Shown here one piece after another: positions 24,721 to 33,736 of a stretch of 64,000 nt of DNA (positions are counted from its first letter, which is position 1; every line of letters starts with the position of its first letter). A program made the translations under genes and the position numbers. The notes beneath the pieces were generated by a model. That model saw nothing but the letters and a program-made list of their open reading frames with translations. It ran no database searches and had not been told where the DNA came from. This DNA comes from Cellulomonas xiejunii (GTDB lineage: Bacteria > Actinomycetota > Actinomycetes > Actinomycetales > Cellulomonadaceae): positions 2,728,001 to 2,792,000 of the forward strand of contig NZ_CP101987.1 in assembly GCF_024508315.1 (NCBI RefSeq), written 5' to 3'.

Positions 24721-27700
24721 CTAGTTCCCTGGCCGCGGTGCGGCCCGGCCCGGCCGTCGTCCGCGTGACCGGCGGACCGTCGGCGGTGCCCCGCCTCCGG
24801 GCGTCCTGCCCGTCGCGCCCTCGGCCACGCTCGAGGCTGCCGGCGCCGCGTCCGCCAGCAGACGCGCCACCTCGTCCTCCCCTGGAAGGCGTTCGGGCAG
24901 GACCGTGACACCGGCGCCGACGTAGCAGAAAGCCGCGCGGACCAGGTCGGGGTCCGTCCCCGTCAGCCGCGCCCAGGCGATGCGGTAGACCGCGAGCTGG
25001 AGGTCGCGCGAGGCGCGCTGCGCCGAGTCCCGCGGCGGCGAGCCCGTCTTCCAGTCGACGACGACGACGGCGCCGGGCACGTCGGGCCGGTCGGGGTCGG
25101 CGAAGACCGCGTCGATGCGCGACCGCAGGACGTACCCACCGATCGTGGTCTCGACGTCGACCTCCACCGCCACGGGTGACCGGTGCGCCCACGGGGTGCG
25201 CAGGAAGGCGGCGCGCAGCTCGGCCTGGTCCGGGTCGCCGGGCAGCACGTCGTCGTCCGCCCCGGGCAGGTCGTCGACGTCGACGAGCGTGGCCTGCCCG
25301 TACCAGGCCTCGACCCAGGCATGGAAGGCCGTGCCCCGACGCGCCTGGGGGGACGGTTCGCGCGGGACGGGCCGCCGCAGGCCCAGGGCGAACTGGTCCG
25401 GCTGGGCATCCAGACGCACGAGCGACGACGCCGAGAGGTGCGCCGGCAGCGCGACGCGCGCGTCACCCCGCCGACGCGCTGCCTGCTCTGCGAGCAACCT
25501 GTCCGCGAGCACGTCCCAGTCCTCGCTGTCGCCCGGGGCGGCCGCGGCGGGGGTGGCCGCCGGCTGGTTCGCCGCAGCGGCGCGCACCGCCTCGGCGGCT
25601 GCGACGACCGCCGCGCGTCGCGGTGCCGCACCGTCCCGGGTGAAGGGGTCGACCGGCCAGACCGCGGTCGGCGTCAGCGCTGCTCGGGGGTTCGGGCTGC
25701 CCGGCTCGGGCTCGTCGGCACGTCCGACGACCTCCGCGAGCCCTGCGTCGAGGAGCTCGGTGAGGAACGGCGAGAGCTTGCGCGGAGCCTTCGGCTCACC
25801 CCAGTACGCCGCCGACAGCAGGAGGGCCTCGCGCGCCCGGGTCAGCGCGACGTACGCGAGCCGACGCTCCTCGGCGACCTCGTGGTCGCCGGCGTCCAGA
25901 CGGAACCGGTCCAGGCGGTCCGCGAGCTCCTTGGGCGACTCCGCACCCGCGCACTCGAGTCGCGGCAGGTCGTCGGCGTCACCGCGCAACGGGTACGGCA
26001 GGACGCCGAGACCCGTGAGCCAGGCGGAGTCCTTGGGACCGTCCTTGCCGAGCATCGCCGTCGCGGGCAGTCCTCCGTCGACCATGCCGGCGACCGCGAC
26101 CGCGTCCCACTCCAGCCCCTTCGCGGCGTGCACGGTCGTGACCTGCACCGCGTCGGGGTCGGGCTCGGTCACGGGGAGCTCGAGACCGTCCTCCCGGGCC
26201 TCCGCGGCCTCGAGCCAGGCCAGGAACGCGCCGAGCGTCGGGCGGTCGGCACCGCGCGCGAACTCCGCAGCCACGTCCGCGAACGCGTCCAGGTGCGCGC
26301 GTGCCCGGCCCGGTGCGACGTCGGCACGGGCCTGCACCTCGATGTCGAGACCGAACAGCCGCTCGGCCTCCCCGACGAGCTCGGGCAGCGACAGGCCCTG
26401 GTGCGCGCGGACGGCGCGCAGGACGGCTGCCAGGTCCACGAGGCGGCGTCGCCCCTCGGGCGTCACGACGCGACCGGCAGGGCTGCGCCACCCGGGCGGC
26501 GGCGGGTCGTCCAGCGCGTCGACGAGGCTCCTCTCGTCGACGACGTCCGCCTCGACGCCGTCGCGCCCGGGCACCCGCCCCGCGGCCGGGCGCGCACCCT
26601 GACGCGCCCACTCCCCCAGTGCGTGCAGGTCGGCCGCACCGAGCCGCGTGCGCGCCCCCGTCAGCAGCCGGACGACCGCGTCGCCCCGCGTCGGGTCGTG
26701 GGCAGCCTGCAGCACGGCGACGAGGTCGACGACCTCCGGGGTCGCGAGCAGACCACCGAGTCCGACGACCTCGACGGGCAGACCCGCCGCGCGCAGGGCA
26801 CGACGCAGCGGCTCGAACTGCGAGCGCTTGCGGCACAGGACGGCCGCGGTGCGTCGCCCGGCCGGGTGGAGCCCTGGGCGCCACCGCTGCGCGACCCACG
26901 CGGCGACCTGCTCGGCCTCGTCCTCGACCGTCGCGGCCACGATCGCCTGGACGACGCCCTCGCCCGCACCGGGACGTGGCGCGAGCCGCGGGACGTCGAC
27001 CTGCGCAGCACCGGTGCGCAGAGGCGCGGCGACCGCGTTGGCGGCGTCGAGGACCGCGACGTCGTTGCGCCACGACGTCGACAACGGGACGACGTCGGCA
27101 CGGCGCCGGTTCGACTCGCGGCCGTCACCGTCCCGCTCGACGACCGGGAACGCCGCGGGGAACCGCGCGAGGCCGCCCGGGCTCGCGCCGCGCCAGCCGT
27201 AGATCGACTGGTGCGGGTCACCGACCGCGGTCACCGGGTGCCCTGCCGTGAAGAGCGCCTGCAGCAGGACCAGCTGGGCGTAGGAGGTGTCCTGGTACTC
27301 GTCCAGGAGCACGACCCGGAACCGGTCGCGCTCCCCGGCGCCGACCTCCGGGACGTCGCGCGCGATGCGCGCCGCGAGCGCCACCTGGTCGCCGAAGTCG
27401 AGGCTGTCGGCCGCCCTCTTGCGCGCGCGGTAGTCCGCGACGAGGTCGAGCACGCGCGAGCGCTCGCCGAGGGACGCGACGAGCTCGCGGACCTTGGCGT
27501 ACGGGGCGCGCGGCGGCTCGCCGGCGGGTGTCGACACGAGGCTCTCGACGAGCGCCTCGATGCCGTGGCGGGCGGTCGCCGGGTCGAGCAGGTGCTCGTC
27601 CAGGGCGCCGGACAGCGCCAGCACCGCGTCGACGACGGTCGACGTCGCGGCCGACGTGTCCAGGTCACCGGCCCACGACTCGACGACCTCCGACGCCAGC

Positions 27701-28170
27701 TGCCACTGCGCGGCCTCACCGAGCAGCCGCGCGCCGGGCTCGACGCCCAGGCGCAGCGCGTGGTCCGTCACGAGGGACGCCGCGTACGCGTGGTACGTCG
27801 ACACGTGCGGTCGCGCGAGCTCGTCGACGACGTCCGCGCCGGTCGGCAGCGCGACGCCCTCGGCCGCGGCCGCACGCACCAGCCCCCGCAGCCGGCGCCT
27901 CACCCGCTCGGAGAGCTCACCGGCGGCCTTGCGCGTGAAGGTCAGGCCGAGCACCTGGTCGGGGGCGACGAGTCCGTTGGCGACGAGCCAGACGACCCGC
28001 GCCGCCATGGTCTCGGTCTTGCCCGAGCCGGCGCCGGCGACGACGAGCGACGGCCGCAGCGGGGCCTCGATCACCGCGCGCTGCTCGTCCGTCGGCGGGT
28101 GCTGCCCCACGAGCTGGGCGATCCGCACGGCCGACAGGCCCGCCACGACCGGGGCGTCGGTGGCGGTCAC
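24721..28170 (-). CDS. adnB: AdnB helicase-nuclease subunit (RecBCD-like)
   Basis: A 1149-residue UvrD-like motor with a C-terminal RecB-family nuclease, part of the AdnAB heterodimer that resects double-strand breaks in actinobacteria. Walker A is AGAGSGKT (45-52). Others are VVLLDEYQDTSYAQLV (II), AVGDPHQSIYGWRGASPG (III), VTTVHAAKGLEWDAVAVAGM (V) and RLAYVALTRAREALLLSA (VI). The nuclease domain has VVVVDWKTGSPP with the catalytic D-x-K. GTG 28170 overlaps the adnA stop (GTGA), giving a coupled operon. The stop codon comes from the CTAG duplicated by the IS insertion. Confidence 0.92.
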   Translation of the reverse strand: MTATDAPVVAGLSAVRIAQLVGQHPPTDEQRAVIEAPLRPSLVVAGAGSGKTETMAARVVWLVANGLVAPDQVLGLTFTRKAAGELSERVRRRLRGLVRAAAAEGVALPTGADVVDELARPHVSTYHAYAASLVTDHALRLGVEPGARLLGEAAQWQLASEVVESWAGDLDTSAATSTVVDAVLALSGALDEHLLDPATARHGIEALVESLVSTPAGEPPRAPYAKVRELVASLGERSRVLDLVADYRARKRAADSLDFGDQVALAARIARDVPEVGAGERDRFRVVLLDEYQDTSYAQLVLLQALFTAGHPVTAVGDPHQSIYGWRGASPGGLARFPAAFPVVERDGDGRESNRRRADVVPLSTSWRNDVAVLDAANAVAAPLRTGAAQVDVPRLAPRPGAGEGVVQAIVAATVEDEAEQVAAWVAQRWRPGLHPAGRRTAAVLCRKRSQFEPLRRALRAAGLPVEVVGLGGLLATPEVVDLVAVLQAAHDPTRGDAVVRLLTGARTRLGAADLHALGEWARQGARPAAGRVPGRDGVEADVVDERSLVDALDDPPPPGWRSPAGRVVTPEGRRRLVDLAAVLRAVRAHQGLSLPELVGEAERLFGLDIEVQARADVAPGRARAHLDAFADVAAEFARGADRPTLGAFLAWLEAAEAREDGLELPVTEPDPDAVQVTTVHAAKGLEWDAVAVAGMVDGGLPATAMLGKDGPKDSAWLTGLGVLPYPLRGDADDLPRLECAGAESPKELADRLDRFRLDAGDHEVAEERRLAYVALTRAREALLLSAAYWGEPKAPRKLSPFLTELLDAGLAEVVGRADEPEPGSPNPRAALTPTAVWPVDPFTRDGAAPRRAAVVAAAEAVRAAAANQPAATPAAAAPGDSEDWDVLADRLLAEQAARRRGDARVALPAHLSASSLVRLDAQPDQFALGLRRPVPREPSPQARRGTAFHAWVEAWYGQATLVDVDDLPGADDDVLPGDPDQAELRAAFLRTPWAHRSPVAVEVDVETTIGGYVLRSRIDAVFADPDRPDVPGAVVVVDWKTGSPPRDSAQRASRDLQLAVYRIAWARLTGTDPDLVRAAFCYVGAGVTVLPERLPGEDEVARLLADAAPAASSVAEGATGRTPGGGAPPTVRRSRGRRPGRAAPRPGN

Positions 28171-31100
28171 GCGACCACCTGCCCGCCCTCGCCACGCAAC
28201 GGGCACGAGCGGCGCACCGGGCAGCGGGTACACAGGTCGTTCGCGCGCGCCTCGAAGCTCGACGCCGCCATGCGGTCCGCGACGTCGTCGACGAGGGTGC
28301 GCGCCCAGCTCGGGGCGCCCTCCTGTGGTCCCAGCCCGTCCTGGCGACGTTGCGTGGCACCTCCGGAGCCCTGGGCCAGGTGGACGAGTCGCGCCGCTGC
28401 GCTGTAGGTCCCCGGCTCGAGCCCCGGGACCGCGCCGGCGTCGACCGCGAGCTGGTAGGCACCGAGCTGGGGGTGCTCCGCGGCCTGCGCAAGAGTCGGC
28501 ACGCGGGAGCCGGTCTTCAGGTCCACGACCTCGACGGCGTCCCCGGCGCCGTCGCCCTCGGCGACCGCACGTTCGACGCGGTCGATCGACCCCCGCACGA
28601 CCGCGCGGTCCGTCTCGAGCGAGAAGGGCGCCTCGACGAGCAGCGGCTCTCCCGCGTCGCGCAGGTACGCCGCGAGCCGCTCGACCATCGCGTCGGCCTT
28701 ACGGCGTGCCGCGACCGACGGCCAGCCCTCGCCCAGCCCCAGCTCGTGCCAGCGACGGTCGAGCTCGGCGCGCAGCGTCGGCAGGTCGGCCGTCGGGTGC
28801 TCCTGGGCGATGGCGTGCACGAGCGTGCCGAGCGACTGCTGGGCGGAGGACGCCGGTGTGCCGCCGGCCGACTCCAGGGCCCAGCGCAGGGCGCACCGCT
28901 GGGCGGTCTCCAGCCGCGAGGGTGAGACCGGGACCTTCGCGTCGGCCGGCCACAACGGCGCGTCGCTCGACGGTGCGGGCAGCCCGAACCAGGACGCCGG
29001 GTCCGCACCGGGGACGCCGGCGGCGGCCAGCCGCGCGAGGGTGCGTGCGGCCGCCGTGTCCGTCCCGCCCTGCGCCGCCGCGCGCTCGAGAGCGGAGCGC
29101 AGGCGCGCGACGAGCCCGCGCAGGTCGAGCGGCGCGGGGGCGCTCGTCCGACGCGGGTCGGGCCCGTCGTCGTCGGACCCGGGCTGCACGAGGTCGAGGA
29201 ACGGCGACGGTGTCGTGTCCTGGTCGTCCACGGCCGTGACCAGCAGGACCGTGCGAGCGCGCGAGCAGGCGAGCGCGAACGCGCGCAGCTCGTCGGCCAG
29301 CACGGCGGCCCGCGCCGCCCGCGCGTGCTCCTCCCCCGGCCCCCCGGCGGTCTGACGCCCGGCCAGGAGGTCGACGAGCGACTGCGCACCCAGCAGTGAG
29401 TCCCGCAGCCGCAGGTCGGGCCAGACGCCCTCCTGGACGCCGACGACCGCCACGACCTCCCACGACCCGCCCGCGGCACCCGCCGGCGTGAGCACGCTGA
29501 CCCCGGCCGCGCGCGACGCCGGCGCCAGGGAGTCCGCCGGGAGGTCCTGCGCCATCACCCAGTCGACGAACGCGCGCGGCGTCGCCTGCGGCACGCGCTC
29601 GACGAAGGTCTCGGCGGCCCGGAAGAGCGCCAGCACGGCATCGAGGTCACGGTCGGCGCGCTCGCCACCCGATCCACCGGCGAGCGCCGCCTGCCGCCAC
29701 GGCTCGGCGAGGCCGGCGCGGTCCCATACGGCCCACAGCACGGCCTGCACGTCCGCGCCGGGCGAGGCAGCGGCGTCACGTCCCGCCTGCAGCAGCCTGG
29801 CGAGACGCTGCACCGGACGCCCCACGTGCGGCTCGAGCGTGGCGGCCCGGTCGGGCGCACCGAGCGCCTCGACCAGGAGCACGTCGCTGGAGCGGCCACC
29901 GCCCCCTGCGAGCTCCTCGGCCCGCAGCGCCCGCCGCACCCGCCGCAGACCCACCGCGTCCAGACCCCCGAGCGGTGAGCAGGCGAGCCGAGCGGCGACG
30001 TCGGCGTCCAGCTCGTCGGGCTGCAGAGCGACGCGCACCGCGTCGAGGAGGGGCCGCACCGCGGGCTCGTCGCGCAGCGGCACGTCGCTCCCGACGACCC
30101 GGACGGGCACACCGGCCTGGGCGAGCGCGCGGCGGACCGCCGTCACGCGACCACCGGCACGTGCGAGGACGGCCATCTCGTCCCACGGGACGCCGCCCTG
30201 CAGGTGGGCGCGTCGCAGCCGGTGCGCGACCCAGGCGGCCTCCTGCGCGGCGCTGGGCAGCACAGCGACACGAGGCGCAGGGCCCTCCGCCCGGTCCTCG
30301 GGTACCAGAGCCCGCCGGTGCGCGACCGTCCCGGACGCGGCGACCCGCTCCGTGATCCTCGCCGTCACCTCCCGCAGCGGCGCACTCTGCCGCCAGACGG
30401 TGCGCAGCACGACGTGCTCGGCCGCCGGCTCCCCCGGCCCTCCGGCCGTCGCGCGCGCGACGAGCGACGGCTGGGCACCGCGGAAGGTCTGCACGGCGAC
30501 GTCCGGGTCGCCGAGCAGCAGCAGCCGGGCCCCGTCGTCCGCGAAGGCCCGCAGCAGCCGCGCGGTGGCCGCCGTGCTCTCCTGGTAGTCGTCGACCACC
30601 ACGAGGCGCCGACGCGGGCACGGCACACCGGGGACCTCGTCGTCCCAGCCGCGCAGCGCGGCAACGGCGGCGTCCACGACGACCGCCGGGTCGAGACGCT
30701 CGCCGGCGTCGGGCGTGCCCGCCGCGAGCGCCATGACGTCGAGGTACTCCTCGTAGACGCGCGCCGCGGCGACCCAGGCGGGGCGCTGCTCACGCCGGCC
30801 GAGCGCCGCGAGGTCGGTCGGGGCGAGCCCTCGCTCGGCGGCTCTCATCAGCAGGTCGCGCAGCTCGTCACGGAACGCGCGCGTCCCCAGCGCGGCCTCG
30901 GGGACGCCGGTGGGCCACCGCGGCCCCGGCACCTCCCCGGCGGCGTGCCCGGCGAGCAGCTCGGCCAGCGCCAGGTCCTGCTCGGGCCCCGAGACGAGCA
31001 CCGGCGGCGGCTCACCGAGCGCGCCCGCCCGCGCCCGGAGCACCGCGAACGCGACGGCCGCTGCGGTCTGGACCAACGGCCGACCCGCGGTGCGTCCCAG

Positions 31101-31394
31101 GCGCACCGCCAGCCGGTCACGCAGGTCGGCTGCGGCTCGGCGGCTCGCCGCCAGCACCAGCACGTCGTCCGGAGTGAGGCCCGCCGCCACCGCGGCGGCG
31201 GCGGCCTCCAGCGCGACGGTCGTGCGGCCGGTCCCCGGCGCTCCGGTGACGAGCAGGGCGCGATCGGCCCCGGAGGCCACCCGCTCGACCACCTCGCGCT
31301 GCTGGTCGTCCAGCACCGGACGGGCCGCTGCGCCGCGCGCCGCACGCTCGACGAGGGGCGCCGCCACGAGCCGGGTGGTCGATGCCGTCGTCAC
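28167..31394 (-). CDS. adnA: AdnA helicase-nuclease subunit
   Basis: The partner of AdnB: an SF1-like motor region plus a C-terminal RecB nuclease with an iron-sulfur site. The nucleotide loop reads GAPGTGRTT (51-59), with Arg in place of the Walker A Lys. Motif II is LVVVDDYQEST and motif III LLLGDPDVAVQTFRGAQPS, both non-canonical. The nuclease core has VEVVDLKTGSRVP (D-x-K), and cysteines CALRW and LCTRCPVRRSCPL fit the 4Fe-4S staple. These fit AdnA acting mainly as nuclease/accessory motor. GTG 31394 is preferred; ATG 31424 is an alternative. Confidence 0.9.
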   Translation of the reverse strand: MTTASTTRLVAAPLVERAARGAAARPVLDDQQREVVERVASGADRALLVTGAPGTGRTTVALEAAAAAVAAGLTPDDVLVLAASRRAAADLRDRLAVRLGRTAGRPLVQTAAAVAFAVLRARAGALGEPPPVLVSGPEQDLALAELLAGHAAGEVPGPRWPTGVPEAALGTRAFRDELRDLLMRAAERGLAPTDLAALGRREQRPAWVAAARVYEEYLDVMALAAGTPDAGERLDPAVVVDAAVAALRGWDDEVPGVPCPRRRLVVVDDYQESTAATARLLRAFADDGARLLLLGDPDVAVQTFRGAQPSLVARATAGGPGEPAAEHVVLRTVWRQSAPLREVTARITERVAASGTVAHRRALVPEDRAEGPAPRVAVLPSAAQEAAWVAHRLRRAHLQGGVPWDEMAVLARAGGRVTAVRRALAQAGVPVRVVGSDVPLRDEPAVRPLLDAVRVALQPDELDADVAARLACSPLGGLDAVGLRRVRRALRAEELAGGGGRSSDVLLVEALGAPDRAATLEPHVGRPVQRLARLLQAGRDAAASPGADVQAVLWAVWDRAGLAEPWRQAALAGGSGGERADRDLDAVLALFRAAETFVERVPQATPRAFVDWVMAQDLPADSLAPASRAAGVSVLTPAGAAGGSWEVVAVVGVQEGVWPDLRLRDSLLGAQSLVDLLAGRQTAGGPGEEHARAARAAVLADELRAFALACSRARTVLLVTAVDDQDTTPSPFLDLVQPGSDDDGPDPRRTSAPAPLDLRGLVARLRSALERAAAQGGTDTAAARTLARLAAAGVPGADPASWFGLPAPSSDAPLWPADAKVPVSPSRLETAQRCALRWALESAGGTPASSAQQSLGTLVHAIAQEHPTADLPTLRAELDRRWHELGLGEGWPSVAARRKADAMVERLAAYLRDAGEPLLVEAPFSLETDRAVVRGSIDRVERAVAEGDGAGDAVEVVDLKTGSRVPTLAQAAEHPQLGAYQLAVDAGAVPGLEPGTYSAAARLVHLAQGSGGATQRRQDGLGPQEGAPSWARTLVDDVADRMAASSFEARANDLCTRCPVRRSCPLRGEGGQVVA

Positions 31395-31515
31395 GGGCCA
31401 GATCCCATCACGTCCCACCGACATCCCCGTACCGGAACGCGCCGTGCGGGGTGAGCGCCCCGTCACGCCACGAGGGCGACCCCTGCCCGCAACACACCCT
31501 GGCTACGATCTGCGG

Positions 31516-32184
31516 GTGACCGACGCCCAGGACGCCACCGGACCCCGAGCTCGCGGGCTGCGGATGGCACGCGCCGAGCGCAGGTCGCAGCTTCTCGCGG
31601 TGGCCCTCGACCTGTTCTCCACCGAGGGGTTCCACCACGTCTCGATGGACGACATCGCCGACCGTGCGGAGGTCAGCAAGCCCGTCCTGTACCGGCACTT
31701 CCCGTCGAAGCTCGACCTCTACCTCGCGGTCGTCGACGAGCAGGGCGAGGCTCTCCTGTCCGCCGTGGAGCGTGCCGTCGCGCCGATCGAGGCGGGCCCG
31801 ATCGGCCGCGGCGAGGGCCGCGCGGTCGTGGCCGCCGTGGTGCACGCGTACCTCGCGTTCGTCCAGGTGGCCGGCGAGTCGTCCACCCTCCTGTTCGAGT
31901 CCGACGTGACGCACGACGCGCAGGTCCGCGTCCGGGTCGAGCACGCGGCCGCTGAGGCGACGCGTCGCATCGCCGACGTGCTCGCCGCCGTCACCGGCCG
32001 GGACCGGGCCGACGCCGACGTGCTCGCCTCGGCACTCGTGGCCACCGCCCAGGGTGCCGCGACCTACTGGCTGCGCCGCGGCGACGGCCAGGGCGTCGAG
32101 CGCGTCGTCGAGCTGGTGACGGACCTGCAGTGGCGGGGCCTCGCCGGCCTGGTGCGGCCCGACTTCCCGTACGGGGACGCCTAG
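31516..32184 (+). CDS. TetR family transcriptional regulator
   Basis: A 222-residue TetR protein. The helix-turn-helix region is RRSQLLAVALDLFSTEGFHH then VSMDDIADRAEVSKPVLYRH then FPSKLDLYLAVV (about 25-75), followed by an all-helical ligand domain. GTG 31516 has a -10-like TACGAT 6 nt upstream (31504-31509). It is divergent from adnA and followed by DUF3107, the order seen in mycobacteria (Rv3208, Rv3208A). The ligand is unknown and no palindrome is obvious in the 120-bp divergent gap. Confidence 0.88.
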   Translation: MTDAQDATGPRARGLRMARAERRSQLLAVALDLFSTEGFHHVSMDDIADRAEVSKPVLYRHFPSKLDLYLAVVDEQGEALLSAVERAVAPIEAGPIGRGEGRAVVAAVVHAYLAFVQVAGESSTLLFESDVTHDAQVRVRVEHAAAEATRRIADVLAAVTGRDRADADVLASALVATAQGAATYWLRRGDGQGVERVVELVTDLQWRGLAGLVRPDFPYGDA

Positions 32185-32241
32185 GATCGGTGGCGACCAG
32201 CCCGGCGCCCTGCGCCGGGTCCCGTCCGATGAGGAGTGCCC

Positions 32242-32469
32242 GTGGAGATCACGATCGGCGTGCAGCACCACTCGCGCGAGCTGACGCTCGAGTCCGACCA
32301 GTCCGCGGACGAGATCGTCGCGGCCGTGCAGGCGGCGGTCGACGGCAGGACGACGACGCTGGACCTGACCGACGTCCGCGGCCGTCGGGTCGTCGTGCCC
32401 GCCGCCGTCCTCGGCTTCGTGGAGATCGGCGCCGAGACCAAGGGCCGCGTGGGCTTCGGCCAGCTGTGA
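32242..32469 (+). CDS. DUF3107 domain-containing protein
   Basis: A 75-residue protein of the actinobacterial DUF3107 (TB9.4/Rv3208A) family: VEITIGVQHHSRELTLESDQ, then EIVAAVQAAVD, and RRVVVPAAVLGFVEIGAETK at the C-terminus. GTG 32242 is preferred over GTG 32236 because GAGGAG (32231-32236) is then 5 nt upstream. It is probably co-transcribed with the TetR gene 57 bp upstream. Function is unknown. Confidence 0.88.
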   Translation: MEITIGVQHHSRELTLESDQSADEIVAAVQAAVDGRTTTLDLTDVRGRRVVVPAAVLGFVEIGAETKGRVGFGQL

Positions 32470-32502
32470 GCACGCCCCGGCGTCCGGCTCGCGCCGGGCG
32501 CC

Positions 32503-32568
32503 GGGCGCGTCAGCGCTGAGGGCTGGGCGCGTCAGCGCTGAGGGCTGGGCGCGTCGGCGCTGGGGGCC
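32503..32568. repeat. 22-bp tandem repeat, three units
   Basis: GGGCGCGTCAGCGCTGAGGGCT is repeated exactly at 32503-32524 and 32525-32546 and with three changes at 32547-32568. Each unit carries the palindrome CAGCGCTG (CGGCGCTG in the third). It fills most of the 132-bp gap between the convergent DUF3107 and ferritin-like genes and may act in termination. Confidence 0.8.
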
Positions 32569-32601
32569 GGACCCGGTCGTGGCGCGCCGGCTGCCGGGCC
32601 G

Positions 32602-33384
32602 TCAGGCCGTCAGGTGCAGGCGCGACATGCGCCGCGTGTGCTCGGCGGTCAGCTCGGTGAAGACGCCGGGAGCAGCCTGGGGCGTCGCGTTCCCGGCGGG
32701 CGCGTCATGGGGCGTCGCCGCTGCGAGTCCCGCCCGGTCGAGCACACGGGCGACCTCGGGACGCTGGGCCACGCGCTGGACGACGCCCAGCGCCTCCCCG
32801 ACCAGCCGCCGCCCCCACAGGGCCAGCCGGGACGACAGGACCTCGTCACCCGCGCACGCCCGGTCGAGCTCACGCACGGCGACCTCGCTGCGTGACACGT
32901 CGCCCAGGACGTCGGCCACCAGACGCGCCGACTCCTCGTCCAGACCGCGTGCGGCGAGCCGGCAAAAGTCGTCGGTCACGCCGTAGCCCACGTACGCCTT
33001 GAGCAGACGCTCCGCCCACGTGCTCGAGGGCGTGCGCGCGTCGAAGTCGGCCAGCACGACGTCGAACCGCGCGAGGGCCGCGGGACCGTCCCCGCCCAGC
33101 TCCTCGATGCGGGCGAGCACGCGGTCGCGACGCTCGATGCAGCGGGCGGACAGGCGGCTCAGCACGAGCGACTGCTCGAGGCACGGCGCCTGGCGGCTGT
33201 CGTCCGCGAGCCGCGCGAACGCCTGGTGCTCCAGGCCGGCCACCAGACCGAGGACCTCGACCGCGTCGCCGACCCGGAGATCCCCCACGGTCCCGACGTC
33301 CGTACCGCCGCGGTTCGCCGACCGCTCGTCGGCGGCGGCGTGCTCGGGACGCAGGGGGCGGGCGCTGCCGGCGCTGGAGGTCAT
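32602..33384 (-). CDS. Ferritin-like-fold protein (Rv3210c type)
   Basis: A 260-residue mostly helical protein. The middle part (VEVLGLVAGLEHQAFARLAD; LSARCIERRDRVLARIEELG; RLLKAYVGYGVTDDFCRLAA) forms a four-helix ferritin-like domain; metal-ligand pairs are not evident, so diiron chemistry is not implied. N- and C-terminal ends are disordered. The start is ATG 33384. Homologues lie next to DUF3107 and the DEAD-box helicase in many actinobacteria, as here. Confidence 0.8.
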   Translation of the reverse strand: MTSSAGSARPLRPEHAAADERSANRGGTDVGTVGDLRVGDAVEVLGLVAGLEHQAFARLADDSRQAPCLEQSLVLSRLSARCIERRDRVLARIEELGGDGPAALARFDVVLADFDARTPSSTWAERLLKAYVGYGVTDDFCRLAARGLDEESARLVADVLGDVSRSEVAVRELDRACAGDEVLSSRLALWGRRLVGEALGVVQRVAQRPEVARVLDRAGLAAATPHDAPAGNATPQAAPGVFTELTAEHTRRMSRLHLTA

Positions 33385-33736
33385 CCGGCGATGGTAGCGC
33401 CGGGAGGCGCGCCGCCCCCGGGACGACCAGGTGTCCGGGACGTGCGTCCGATAGACTGGGTGCGTACATCCCGTACATCGGTTGCCCGTTCGTCTCGGTT
33501 TCCCGGTCCGGCACCATGCCAGACCCTCCCCGCACGACGCGCACCGGCCGCCGTCCGCAGGGCTCGACGCCCGCAGACGCGCCGGCAGGGTGCGCCGCGC
33601 GGGGTGACTTCTACGATCGGCTGCCGGCCAACCCGCGTGGCGCAGCCCGCTGTCGCCCGGGGCGGACGAGCGCACGCCGCGCCGCCGGCCCCTGGCGCGC
33701 ACCGTGAGCCGCCACCCTGGCAGTGAAGAGCCGCAC
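33385..33736 (+). promoter_or_regulatory. Divergent promoter region and long leader of the DEAD-box gene
   Basis: This 352-bp gap has a clear -10-like TAGACT (33452-33457) pointing to the helicase gene, implying a leader of about 270 nt. A short frame from ATG 33516 (63 codons) and a second -10-like TACGAT (33612-33617) lie within it, but neither is convincing. Long leaders are common for cold-regulated RNA helicases; no known RNA motif is recognised here. Confidence 0.45.

Larger units (their letters stand above)
23879..24724. repeat. CTAG target-site duplication flanking the IS element
   Basis: CTAG occurs at 23879-23882 and 24721-24724, directly outside the inverted ends. The left copy supplies the stop codon of the phosphotransferase; the right copy supplies, on the minus strand, the stop codon of adnB. 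Removing the insert leaves one CTAG in which the two convergent genes shared their stops. Confidence 0.8.

Noticed and set aside
25183..28407. A 1074-codon plus-strand frame opposite adnB
   Set aside because: It is the mirror of the adnB coding frame with no recognisable domain or start signals.
33516..33707. A 63-codon frame in the DEAD-box leader
   Set aside because: Arg/Pro/Ala-rich, no Shine-Dalgarno, and no structural link to a terminator as seen at whiB7.
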